Source: SAR116 cluster alpha proteobacterium HIMB100 (GTDB taxonomy: Bacteria; Pseudomonadota; Alphaproteobacteria; Puniceispirillales; Puniceispirillaceae). Taken from it: a stretch of DNA of 64,000 nucleotides. Both the position numbers and the translations under genes were made by a program. The notes under the pieces were generated by a model. The model was given only the letters and a program-made list of their open reading frames with translations, was not told the DNA's origin and did not search any database. Below are positions 10,071 through 17,834 of the stretch, in pieces (position 1 is the stretch's first letter; each line of letters starts with the position of its first letter). The DNA is taken from contig AFXB01000006.1 of assembly GCA_000238815.2 (NCBI GenBank), positions 62,001 to 126,000 on the forward strand. Reading direction: 5' to 3'.

Positions 10071-11267
10071 ATGACGGATCAACAACCAGAGAATTCAGCG
10101 CTTGCGGATGTGCGTGTCCTTGACCTCAGCCGGATTCTGGCCGGGCCATCAGCCACCCAGATTCTGGGGGATCTTGGTGCTGATGTGGTTAAAATTGAAC
10201 ATCCGGCTGGCGGTGATGATACCCGTCGCTGGGGGCCTCCTTTTATCGATACGTCTGACGGGCTGCGTGCAGAGGCAGCCTATTTTGCCTGTTGTAACCG
10301 GAACAAACGGTCTGTTGCGCTGGATTTCTCAAAGCCAGAGGATATTGAAACCCTGAAAAAAATGGTGCGGGTTGCTGATGTTCTGGTTGAGAATTTCAAA
10401 TTTGGCGGGCTGGAGAAATACGGGCTTGATTTCGCCAGCCTGCAAAAGATTAACCCCAAGCTGATTTACTGTTCCATTACCGGTTTTGGTCATTCAGGGC
10501 CTTATGCGCACCGCCCGGGCTATGATTTCCTTATCCAGGGGATGGGCGGTCTGATGAGCATTACCGGACAGCCTGATGGCACATCCGGGGCTGAGCCGAT
10601 GAAAGTTGGTGTCGCTATTTGCGATTTATTCACAGGGCTGAACGCGGTCAGTGCGATATTGGCGGCCTTGCATTATCGTACCCGAACCGGTGTGGGACAG
10701 CATATTGATTGTGCGCTTTTGGACAGCCAGGCCGCCATGCTCGCCAACCAGTCCTCCAATTGGTTAAACTGCCAGGTTGTCCCGGAACGGATGGGCAATC
10801 ATCACCCCAGCATCGTTCCTTATCGTGTATTTGAAGTCAGCGACGGATATATCATCATTAACTGCGGTAATGACGGGCAATTCACGCGGCTTGTGACCGC
10901 TTTGGGCAGGCCGGAGCTTGCTGATGATGATCGGTTTAAAACAAACGAAGCGCGTTGCCAGAACCGCGAGCTTACAGACAGCCTGATTACCACAGCTCTT
11001 GCCTCTCATACGCAGGCAGATGTGATAGCGCTTCTGGAATCTGTTAATGTGCCATGTGGGCCGATAAATGACATTCCTGCATTATTTGCAGACCCACAAT
11101 TAAAGGCGCGTGATGTGGAGGTCTCGTTGCGGCGCAGTGATGGTGTCATGTTTAATAGTGTGGCTTATCCGCCCAAGCTCTCAGAAACGCCAGCGCGATA
11201 TCACCGCCCGCCACCTGTCTTAGGCGGGGATAACCAACAGGTGTTTGATGATTGGGATATTGCCTAG
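10071..11267 (+). CDS. Class III CoA-transferase (CaiB/BaiF family)
   Basis: A 398-residue class III acyl-CoA transferase that moves CoA between carboxylic acids through an aspartyl-CoA anhydride. VRVLDLSRILAGPSATQILGDLGADVVKIEHP is the family N-terminus, RNKRSVALDF and DVLVENF follow, and the catalytic aspartate lies in HIDCALLDSQAAML (Asp after HI). The end has VPCGPINDIPALFADPQ. A GAAGGAG ribosome-binding site precedes the ATG. It diverges from the aldo/keto reductase across 209 bases and converges on the GrdB-like gene. The substrate cannot be read from sequence. Close relatives act on dicarboxylates such as glutarate or succinate. Confidence 0.88.
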   Translation: MTDQQPENSALADVRVLDLSRILAGPSATQILGDLGADVVKIEHPAGGDDTRRWGPPFIDTSDGLRAEAAYFACCNRNKRSVALDFSKPEDIETLKKMVRVADVLVENFKFGGLEKYGLDFASLQKINPKLIYCSITGFGHSGPYAHRPGYDFLIQGMGGLMSITGQPDGTSGAEPMKVGVAICDLFTGLNAVSAILAALHYRTRTGVGQHIDCALLDSQAAMLANQSSNWLNCQVVPERMGNHHPSIVPYRVFEVSDGYIIINCGNDGQFTRLVTALGRPELADDDRFKTNEARCQNRELTDSLITTALASHTQADVIALLESVNVPCGPINDIPALFADPQLKARDVEVSLRRSDGVMFNSVAYPPKLSETPARYHRPPPVLGGDNQQVFDDWDIA

Positions 11268-11269
11268 TA

Positions 11270-11287
11270 CTGTTCAGCTCTGAACAG
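11270..11287. terminator. Hairpin between convergent genes
   Basis: CTGTTCA (11270-11276) and TGAACAG (11281-11287) form a perfect 7-bp stem with a 4-base loop, immediately after the CoA-transferase stop and 8 bases before the convergent GrdB-like stop. A T-run appears only about 12 bases later, so as an intrinsic terminator it is weak. The position still suggests a role in 3'-end formation. Confidence 0.4.
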
Positions 11288-11294
11288 GTTAAGG

Positions 11295-12188
11295 TCACTT
11301 TTTGATCTGATGAGAGATGGTTTTTGCAGCATCAAATTCAGCCCGCTTTGCTGCGATCTCTTCTGCCGATAGCTTGCTGATATTTGAATAATCTTCCTTC
11401 CAGTTTTCCGCGCCATTCCAGCTGAGCGGATTGGTGATTGTTGTGCGCGGGCCAGTGGCTGTGGCCAGAAGGCTGAGGGCTCCTGACAAGGTCTGTTTCT
11501 GAGATAGGGGATCATGTGGACGTCCACAACTATTGCCTAAGGGGAAGTCAGAAAAATAAAACCGCGGCACCCCAACCTGTTCAACGATATCTTTCGCACA
11601 GCCCAAAATCACTGTGACAATCCCGGCCTGTTCAGCTGCCCGCGCCGCCAATGCGACAGACTGGTGACATACCGGACAGTTAGGCACCAGAATAATGGCG
11701 TCTACCTTATCCTCTATCAGGCTGCTGACCAGCGCCGGGCAATCCTGTTCAAGATGGGTGCGCTGGGACCGGTTGGTGGGAAAACCATAAATAAACGGCA
11801 CAACCGTGCCAATCACGCCCTCTGCCGCAGCATTTTGCAAGCCCGCCAGCGGGAAATATGTGCCTTTATCTTCTGCTGTTGTATGTGCTCTGTCTATGGC
11901 GATATGTGAAATCCGCAGGTCAGGTTCTGGTGAAACAGGCAAACGATAAAGTTGATAAAATTTGGCTGCGGCGTTATATGCCGCGCCCGGGCCCTGTTCA
12001 CCCTTGCCTGGCTGAAAAGGGGCCGCGGTTGTGACAATCGCGACACGCATATCCTGCAGCAATTTTGATGGCCGGGTAAATGGAACGGTTTCAAATTCTG
12101 CCCAGCGATAAGGATTATCATATCCCAACCCTAAATAATAACTGGTTGTGCGTTCGATATATGAAAGTGGTGGGCGGGCTGGCATCAT
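11295..12188 (-). CDS. GrdB-like reductase-family protein (Cys, no selenocysteine)
   Basis: A 297-residue protein of the glycine/sarcosine/betaine reductase selenoprotein B (GrdB) family. RISHIAIDR followed by FPLAGLQNAAAEGVIG is the family signature. The redox region reads VPNCPVCHQS (residues 168-177), where GrdB and the related D-proline reductase PrdB carry selenocysteine. Here a Cys-x2-Cys pair (C171, C174) replaces it and no in-frame TGA exists. Classical GrdB works in anaerobic Stickland reduction with pyruvoyl and selenol groups. This aerobic, Sec-free form must do something else. It lies 59 bases downstream of the aconitase X small-subunit gene on the same strand, which hints at amino-acid or hydroxyproline breakdown. 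Function is unproven. Confidence 0.75.
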   Translation of the reverse strand: MMPARPPLSYIERTTSYYLGLGYDNPYRWAEFETVPFTRPSKLLQDMRVAIVTTAAPFQPGKGEQGPGAAYNAAAKFYQLYRLPVSPEPDLRISHIAIDRAHTTAEDKGTYFPLAGLQNAAAEGVIGTVVPFIYGFPTNRSQRTHLEQDCPALVSSLIEDKVDAIILVPNCPVCHQSVALAARAAEQAGIVTVILGCAKDIVEQVGVPRFYFSDFPLGNSCGRPHDPLSQKQTLSGALSLLATATGPRTTITNPLSWNGAENWKEDYSNISKLSAEEIAAKRAEFDAAKTISHQIKK

Positions 12189-12247
12189 TTCTTCTCTATT
12201 TCATTCGATCTGTTACTGAATCCAACACCGCCTTATTTTACCAAGGG

Positions 12248-12664
12248 CTAGACTCTGCTTGTTATCGTCACCCGGCCAAGGGCAGGGTTCACAATCAGAT
12301 GCTCTCCTGTTTTGATCAGTGTTGTCACATCACCCTCTTCGAACCGGTCAACCATCGCCATATTGGCCAGAGCTGCCCCTTGTGCCAGGATGGTGTTTGC
12401 CTGATTCAACAAAATGGCTTTCGGGGCAATATGCCGAGAGGTCATTTCATATAACATCCAGGCTGTTGCCACCCCGCCTTTTGCTGTGTTCAGCACCAAA
12501 ATAACATCGCGGTAACTCTGCCCATACAGCTTATGTTGCGGGCGTGAAAACACGCCCTGTATCCGGTCCAGATCATAACGGGCAGAAAAATTATCATCAG
12601 CAACAAGGGCGATACCTTCTGTCTGTGGACCAATCCCGATATGACAGCTCAGCTCTCTTGTCAT
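12248..12664 (-). CDS. Aconitase X small (swivelling) subunit
   Basis: A 138-residue protein of the DUF126/aconitase-X swivelling-domain family. ILVLNTAKGGVATAWMLYEM is the phosphate/substrate-loop region (the family version reads GSSSGSxV), followed by APKAILLNQANTILAQGAALANMAMVDRF. Its ATG overlaps the stop of the large subunit by four bases (ATGA), so the two form one enzyme. Characterised relatives include bacterial cis-3-hydroxy-L-proline dehydratase and archaeal phosphomevalonate dehydratase, both Fe-S dehydratases. Which substrate is used here is inference; the neighbourhood favours an amino-acid-derived one. Confidence 0.8.
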   Translation of the reverse strand: MTRELSCHIGIGPQTEGIALVADDNFSARYDLDRIQGVFSRPQHKLYGQSYRDVILVLNTAKGGVATAWMLYEMTSRHIAPKAILLNQANTILAQGAALANMAMVDRFEEGDVTTLIKTGEHLIVNPALGRVTITSRV

Positions 12665-13896
12665 GTCACAATCACCCCTTTTTCAGCAGAATTTATACAA
12701 GCTGACATGCTGGCCAATGCAGGCTTATAACCATAACCGCCCAGGATATTCACAATCTTTGCAGAATTGCTGAGCAGTCTGGTCCAGCCATTTGCTTCAC
12801 CAATCTCGCGGGCATATTGCTGATAAAAACAGGTCCCGACCAGAACCCGTGCGCCAAATGCCTCCAGTGCCGACACATATCCCATAGAGACAGCATCGCC
12901 ATAAACTTGTGCAGAGGTGCAGACAATCATATCTGTTGTCTCTGCCCGTTTCCGGCCTTTACATAGGCTGGCCAACTGGCCCATTTCAACAAGGCTGAGC
13001 TGGGGGGCAGCAAACACCACCACATCAACTGCCTCGCCTGTGGCGGTAAAAGGGGCCTGAAGGCTGGTCAGAATCTCAGCTGTTATCTCAGTGGTTGACA
13101 GGGTCTCGGCGCCAACATCACTCAGCCGGTGACATTCAGGTGTGATGCCGACAATATGAAACATAGGGATAGACCCATAGCTGGCCATTGCCGCGCCGAA
13201 ATGTTTCAGCTGGTCTGATGTTGGCGCTGCTTCAATTCCTTCAATAACAGGCACTTCCCAGTAGCTGCCTGCCATCCGGCCAATCGCTGCGCCCAGAACA
13301 CCCCATTGCATCAGATCTTTTGGGCTGTGTCGGACATGATAGCGTCTGGTGGCTTGGCGCTGGGCATCCAGATGCAGACCATAGCGCGGCGTGCGGCCAG
13401 TCAGACCTGCGGCCAGTGCAGATGGCCCGCCTTCAAAATTTGAACGCGCTCCACATACAGAATTCGAATAAATCACAACGCCGGTATCCCCAAAGGCCAC
13501 ATGGTCACCAAACACCGGCGGCATAATGGTCTGATAGTTGATACAAGTATTCGTCATCATGATGCCCATAGCCGTGCAGGCAGCAATGAAACGACGCTCC
13601 AGATTGGCCATGTCTTCTGTCTGGCCAAGCAGCTCATAACAAGACAGATCAACACCGCGCGGGTCAGTAATCATCGGGATTTTTACCTCTGCACCCTCTT
13701 CGGCCATCTTCTCAGCAAAAGCTACGCCGGCCTCACCCAGGGATTCCGGGTCCGCCATCATATGAGCCTGACTGACATGAACCATATCTGCGGCATCAAA
13801 CATTTGGCCAACCTGCAGCTGGTGCTCAATCGCCCATTTTACCGCTGGCCCGGCCTCGCCGGCCAGCATTGCCTGTTCTTCGTCATTTAATTTCAT
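12661..13896 (-). CDS. Aconitase X catalytic (large) subunit
   Basis: A 411-residue DUF521/aconitase-X catalytic subunit. LNDEEQAMLAGEAGPAVKWA is the family N-terminus. VHVSQAHM, FGDTGVVIYSNSVCGARSNFEGGPSALAAGLTGRTP and YGLHLDAQR are strongly conserved. Cys118 (TNTCINYQ) and Cys148 (NSVCGARSN) are candidate ligands of the iron-sulfur cluster. In bacteria such proteins dehydrate cis-3-hydroxy-L-proline; the split two-subunit form is known. The order large, small, GrdB-like on one strand suggests one operon, with the DUF3445 gene 38 bases upstream perhaps included. Confidence 0.85.
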   Translation of the reverse strand: MKLNDEEQAMLAGEAGPAVKWAIEHQLQVGQMFDAADMVHVSQAHMMADPESLGEAGVAFAEKMAEEGAEVKIPMITDPRGVDLSCYELLGQTEDMANLERRFIAACTAMGIMMTNTCINYQTIMPPVFGDHVAFGDTGVVIYSNSVCGARSNFEGGPSALAAGLTGRTPRYGLHLDAQRQATRRYHVRHSPKDLMQWGVLGAAIGRMAGSYWEVPVIEGIEAAPTSDQLKHFGAAMASYGSIPMFHIVGITPECHRLSDVGAETLSTTEITAEILTSLQAPFTATGEAVDVVVFAAPQLSLVEMGQLASLCKGRKRAETTDMIVCTSAQVYGDAVSMGYVSALEAFGARVLVGTCFYQQYAREIGEANGWTRLLSNSAKIVNILGGYGYKPALASMSACINSAEKGVIVT

Positions 13897-13934
13897 CTCT
13901 ATGCGGCCTTACGATATTGACGGCTTATCTGGAA

Positions 13935-14813
13935 TCATGTCGCTCTCGGCAGATAATTGTCAATCCAAACCCGTAATCCCTCTTCGACTGCGCTGATGTT
14001 TTTATATTCGCGAAAAGCGGGGGACAGTTTGTCAGTCTGCTTGCGGACAGAATCTACGAATTCAGGCTGCTGGCGAAACCGGTTCAGGGGTGCCAGGCTG
14101 GTCCGGATGGTAAACAGAACAGCCCTGCTCTCAGGTAATTTATAAAAACACTGCCGTTCGATACGTATATGAATGACCTCGCCCCACGCTTCGGCTGAAT
14201 GCGGCCTATCTGTGACTGCGGCACGTGAAGGCGCAAACAGCCTGTCATCTGATTGCACTGACCAATTCAGGCGTTGCGACAGGCAGCCAGGCAGCATAGC
14301 AGTTAAAAACCGGTTCACAGGCTTGGCCAGTCTATCTGTAAAACCAGGCACGGGGGCATGAATGGCGGTGATTGATTGCCCCATTTTTTCAGACAAGTGC
14401 CAATGGCTGGGAAAGCACAAGCTGGCGGCGGTCAACATCCAGTCAGCCTCTGGCCCGCTGTCATCAGAACGACTTATCACAAGCACATCTTCTGGGATCA
14501 ACGCAGATATCTGTCGCAGGCAGGCTGCCTGTTCAGGGCTAACTGTCATATTGTGATACTGATACAGATGGCTGGCAATTGTTTGGCTTGCCTCCAGCGC
14601 GGCGGCCTGTCCATCAGCAACAAAATCAAAAACATCAGCAGCCTGTTCAGACAGAAGATATTTTTTTTCGGCTAATTGGCGCGCCCGCATAGTCTGGTCA
14701 CCAAAGGCATCTGGCCCATCCAGCCAGTAAACAGGCGCACACCCCTGCACCCCCAAAGACAAGGCAGGCAGTTTTGCGATCGGCGGAAGGGGCATATGTT
14801 CTGGTCGGGACAT
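13935..14813 (-). CDS. DUF3445 haem-dependent oxidative N-demethylase-like protein
   Basis: A 292-residue member of the DUF3445 family, whose characterised members are haem-dependent oxidative N-demethylases. Marks are FPSHWHLSEKMGQSITAIHAPVPGF, RLNWSVQSDDRLFAPSRA, HIRIERQCFYKLPESRAVLFTIRT and SPAFREYKN. A GAAGAG ribosome-binding site precedes the ATG at 14813. It is the first gene of the run ending in aconitase X and the GrdB-like protein (38-base gap). Demethylation of an N-methylated amino acid or amine would fit the catabolic context. That is inference. Confidence 0.78.
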   Translation of the reverse strand: MSRPEHMPLPPIAKLPALSLGVQGCAPVYWLDGPDAFGDQTMRARQLAEKKYLLSEQAADVFDFVADGQAAALEASQTIASHLYQYHNMTVSPEQAACLRQISALIPEDVLVISRSDDSGPEADWMLTAASLCFPSHWHLSEKMGQSITAIHAPVPGFTDRLAKPVNRFLTAMLPGCLSQRLNWSVQSDDRLFAPSRAAVTDRPHSAEAWGEVIHIRIERQCFYKLPESRAVLFTIRTSLAPLNRFRQQPEFVDSVRKQTDKLSPAFREYKNISAVEEGLRVWIDNYLPRAT

Positions 14814-14961
14814 AATCGCTCTTCGTGACTAGGGACTGACCTTAGTCTGAAGACTGTCTGCGCCAGACGCAACGCAAACAGCGTCTGTCTCAGGTAAAAT
14901 AATCCCAAATCCCCACGCTATAAATGGACAGGAACACAACGTTAATCCATTTCAACTGGCG

Positions 14962-15135
14962 TTAAGTATGCAGCCAGGCACAATAGACCCAGATCAGGCA
15001 GAAGGGCAGGCTGATAAATATGGTCCAGGGGTACCAGTCACGGATAATCGCCACCGCGCTGAGCAGGCCTAGCCCAAGGGCCACCCATTTTAACTGCCCC
15101 TCATAACGGGCGAATTTCATCAGCCATCTGGTCAT
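14962..15135 (-). CDS. 57-residue membrane protein
   Basis: A short ORF reading MTRWLMKFARYEGQLKWVAL and ending in IWVYCAWLHT. Two hydrophobic stretches (about residues 17-31 and 37-53) are separated by IRDWYPWT, giving a hairpin-like membrane protein with a basic N-terminus. The frame is open between two well-placed ends in an otherwise empty gap between the OYE gene and the DUF3445 gene, all on the same strand. The start lies 74 bases downstream of the OYE stop. I do not recognise a family. Confidence 0.5.
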   Translation of the reverse strand: MTRWLMKFARYEGQLKWVALGLGLLSAVAIIRDWYPWTIFISLPFCLIWVYCAWLHT

Positions 15136-15209
15136 GCAAGCTCATCTGGTTATCACCAGGGACATCCCGGCAGATCAGATATACCAACATTTACCTTTTC
15201 AGCGCAGAT

Positions 15210-16334
15210 TTATTTCGGGGTCGGCGGGTTACCTGGGATCGGCAGGCCACGCAGGGCTTTATTGGTGCGCATATATTGCGGCGCGTATGCAGTCTCTGCA
15301 TCCAGAGCTTCTGCGGCGTGCCAGGCCCAGCGCGGGTTATATAACATACCCCTGGCAAGGGCGATCATGTCGGCCTGACCTGACCGTAAAATGGCTTCTG
15401 CCTGTTTCGGTTCTGTAATTTGCCCGACCGCCATTGTGGGCAGCTTTGTGTCACGCCGGATATCACTGGCAAAGCCGGTTTGGTATCCCGGGCCAACATC
15501 AATATTCTGCAAAGGGGAATTTCCGCCGCTTGACACATCAATGAAATCAACGCCGCGTTTCTTCAGCTCATGTGAAAAGGCGGTTGCTTCGCGCACATCC
15601 CAGCTTGAGCTCTCTACCCAATCTGTTGCGGAAAACCGGACCCCTAACGCCTTATGTTTTGGCCACACCGCACGCACAGCTTCAAATATTTCCAAGGGGA
15701 ATTTCATCCGCCCCTCCAGGGCCCCGCCATAGCTGTCATTACGCTGATTGCTGAGCGGCGATAAAAACTGATGCAGAAGATAGCCATGTGCCATATGAAG
15801 CTCAACCACATCAAAGCCGATTTCATCCGCACGGCGGGCGGACTGAACAAAGGCATCCCTGATGGCATTCATCCCGTTTTCATCCAGTGCATCCGGTGTC
15901 TCAAACGCCTCTGAATAAGGTGTTGCGGACGGCGCACAGGTCTGCCAGCCACGTGCATCTGTTGACGCGATAGGCGCACCACCCAGCCAGGGCAGTTCTG
16001 TTGACCCTTTGCGTCCGGCATGGCTCAGCTGAATCCCCATCTTGGCGTTGCCATAATCATGACAAAACGCCACAACCCGTTTCAGGGCAGCCTGATTATC
16101 ATCTGACCACAGGCCTAGACAGCCTGGTGAAATTCTGCCCTCTGGCGTAACACCTGAAGCTTCCATGATGATTAAGCCAACACCTGATACCGCAAACTGA
16201 CCGATATGCATCAGATGCCAGTCATTCGCGTTGCCGTCCACCGCGCTATATTGGCACATAGGGGCAACAATGATTCGGTTGCGCAGCTCAACACCGCCAA
16301 TTGTAATGGGGCTAAATAATTTTGCAGAAGACAT
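15210..16334 (-). CDS. NADH:flavin oxidoreductase, old yellow enzyme family (YqjM-like)
   Basis: A 374-residue FMN-dependent ene-reductase-type enzyme. Family marks in order: LFSPITIGGVELRNRIIVAPMCQYSA (with the YqjM-subclass cysteine in MCQYSA), HLMHIGQFAVSGVGLIIMEASGVTPEGR, IQLSHAGRKGS, VELHMAHGYLLHQFLSPLSN and the FMN phosphate region near MIALARGMLYNPRWAWHAA. It should reduce activated C=C bonds with NAD(P)H. An AAAAGG site lies upstream of the ATG. Its natural substrate is unknown. It lies between coxG and the small membrane protein and may be cotranscribed with either. Confidence 0.92.
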   Translation of the reverse strand: MSSAKLFSPITIGGVELRNRIIVAPMCQYSAVDGNANDWHLMHIGQFAVSGVGLIIMEASGVTPEGRISPGCLGLWSDDNQAALKRVVAFCHDYGNAKMGIQLSHAGRKGSTELPWLGGAPIASTDARGWQTCAPSATPYSEAFETPDALDENGMNAIRDAFVQSARRADEIGFDVVELHMAHGYLLHQFLSPLSNQRNDSYGGALEGRMKFPLEIFEAVRAVWPKHKALGVRFSATDWVESSSWDVREATAFSHELKKRGVDFIDVSSGGNSPLQNIDVGPGYQTGFASDIRRDTKLPTMAVGQITEPKQAEAILRSGQADMIALARGMLYNPRWAWHAAEALDAETAYAPQYMRTNKALRGLPIPGNPPTPK

Positions 16335-16385
16335 TCAAAAAAGACCTTTTCATCTCAAAAACAGGTAACAGGACAGACGCTCTGC

Positions 16386-16847
16386 CTAGCTTTGTTCAGC
16401 CTCAGGCGATAACACAGCGATAAAATCGGTAAAAAACTTGGTCGCTAATTTCTTGGCCGTACTTTCGATCAGCCGTGATCCTAACTGAGCGATTTTGCCG
16501 GTCACTGCCGCATCAACCTCATAAGTCAGTCTGGTTCCTGCACCATTATCTATGGGCTCCAGCTCCACCCGGGCTGAACCTGTTGCCCCGCCTGCAACAC
16601 CGCCTTTGCCTGACCCTGATATGACATAAGAACGCGGCGGGTTCAGTTCAGACAAGGTCACCTCGCCTGTAAAGGTGGCGGAAACAGGCCCGATCTTTAG
16701 CTTTACCTTTGCGGTCAGTTCTGTGTCAGACACTTTATTCAGTTCCTGACAGCCTGGTATAGCCTTCGCCAATATGTCGGCATCATTTAAAGCGGCCCAG
16801 ACATCATCAAGGGGAAGCGGGATATCCTGTGATTGTTTCAGTTCCAT
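16386..16847 (-). CDS. coxG: CoxG-like SRPBCC protein (CO dehydrogenase subunit G)
   Basis: A 153-residue SRPBCC-fold protein of the CoxG family. MELKQSQDIPLPLDDVWAALNDADILAKAIPGC is the characteristic start, so the ATG at 16847 is used rather than an in-frame TTG at 16865; GGAG lies upstream. CoxG is a membrane-recruiting or maturation partner of CO dehydrogenase-type molybdenum hydroxylases. It is separated from coxM by a strong terminator hairpin, so it is probably expressed from its own promoter or by partial readthrough. Confidence 0.88.
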   Translation of the reverse strand: MELKQSQDIPLPLDDVWAALNDADILAKAIPGCQELNKVSDTELTAKVKLKIGPVSATFTGEVTLSELNPPRSYVISGSGKGGVAGGATGSARVELEPIDNGAGTRLTYEVDAAVTGKIAQLGSRLIESTAKKLATKFFTDFIAVLSPEAEQS

Positions 16848-16962
16848 CGGTGAGGTGGTCTCCAAGAAAGGGGGGTAAAAGAAAGGGTCCAGGCGATATC
16901 CCTTACGATATATGCTGAACTGATTATCTGTAAATGCCCATTTGTTTGCAAGAAGAGCGGCA

Positions 16963-17002
16963 AAATAAAACAGGCAGGATAATCGTCCTGCCTGTTTTAT
17001 TT
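16963..17002 (-). terminator. Strong intrinsic terminator after coxM
   Basis: A perfect 17-bp inverted repeat: the left arm at 16963-16979 (AAATAAAACAGGCAGGA) pairs with 16986-17002 around a 6-base loop. In the coxM direction the GC-rich stem is followed by TTTTATTTTG, so it works as a terminator for coxSLM. The symmetric A/T arms mean it could also stop transcription from the other strand. The coxM stop is 18 bases away. Confidence 0.85.
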
Positions 17003-17019
17003 GGCTTAATCAGTCGGCC

Positions 17020-17811
17020 TTAACAGGCAGCAACGGCCCGCTTTGTCATCTCAACAATCAGATGTGCGCGGTAATCTGCTGATGCGTGCATATCGCTCAT
17101 CAAATCGCTGTCATCAACCGCAACCCCGTCAACAGCATCCGCTGTAAAGCTGGCATTCAGCGCAGCTTCCAGCCCGTCATGACGAAACACACCATCCTGT
17201 CCCGCCCCGGTAATGGCGACAGCCACGCCAGACGCGGTTTTCGCTGTAAACACGCCGACCATGGCATAGCGTGATGCCGGGTTTGGAAATTTCACATAGG
17301 CGGCTGTTTCTGGTTTGGGGAAGCTGATGGCCGTAATCACCTCATCTTCAGCCAATGCTGTTTCAAACATACCTGTGAAATAATCACCAGCAGCGATATC
17401 TCGTTTGTCGGTATGAATGGTTGCGCCCAAAGCCATCACCGCAGACGGATAACAGGCAGACGGATCATTATTGGCCACAGATCCGCCAATCGTACCGCAA
17501 TTACGCACCTGTCTGTCACCAATACCCCCAGCCAGAGCAGCCAGAGCCGGGATTGCTTTTTTCACTACATCAGATGTCTCCACCTCAACATGGCGGGTCA
17601 TTGCCCCGATACGGATGCTGCTGCTCTCATCACTGATCCCTGACAGGCCAGCATCAGCCAAGTCCACCAGACAATCAGAGGCGGCCAGACGCTGTTTCAG
17701 TGTTGGGATCAGGGTCTGTCCCCCGGCCAACAGCTTGCCTTCATCAGCACCGCTCAGATGGCTGACCGCATCAGCGACATCTTTGGCTTTGATATAACTT
17801 GTTGCATACAT
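17020..17811 (-). CDS. coxM: FAD-binding subunit of CoxL-type molybdenum hydroxylase
   Basis: A 263-residue medium subunit. LLAGGQTLIPTLKQRL is the first FAD loop, IRIGAMTRHVEVE and DRQVRNCGTIGGSVANNDPSACYPSAVMAL the second, with the TIGG motif typical of CoxM and xanthine dehydrogenase FAD domains. It passes electrons from the [2Fe-2S] subunit to the acceptor. AGGAGA precedes the ATG. It is last in the order coxS-coxL-coxM, which is the form II order, 23 bases downstream of coxL. Confidence 0.92.
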   Translation of the reverse strand: MYATSYIKAKDVADAVSHLSGADEGKLLAGGQTLIPTLKQRLAASDCLVDLADAGLSGISDESSSIRIGAMTRHVEVETSDVVKKAIPALAALAGGIGDRQVRNCGTIGGSVANNDPSACYPSAVMALGATIHTDKRDIAAGDYFTGMFETALAEDEVITAISFPKPETAAYVKFPNPASRYAMVGVFTAKTASGVAVAITGAGQDGVFRHDGLEAALNASFTADAVDGVAVDDSDLMSDMHASADYRAHLIVEMTKRAVAAC

Positions 17812-17834
17812 GATTTATCTCTCCTGTCGCCTGA

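Noticed and set aside
11295-12188. Selenocysteine in the GrdB-like protein
   Set aside because: The frame has no internal TGA. Both redox positions are cysteine codons.
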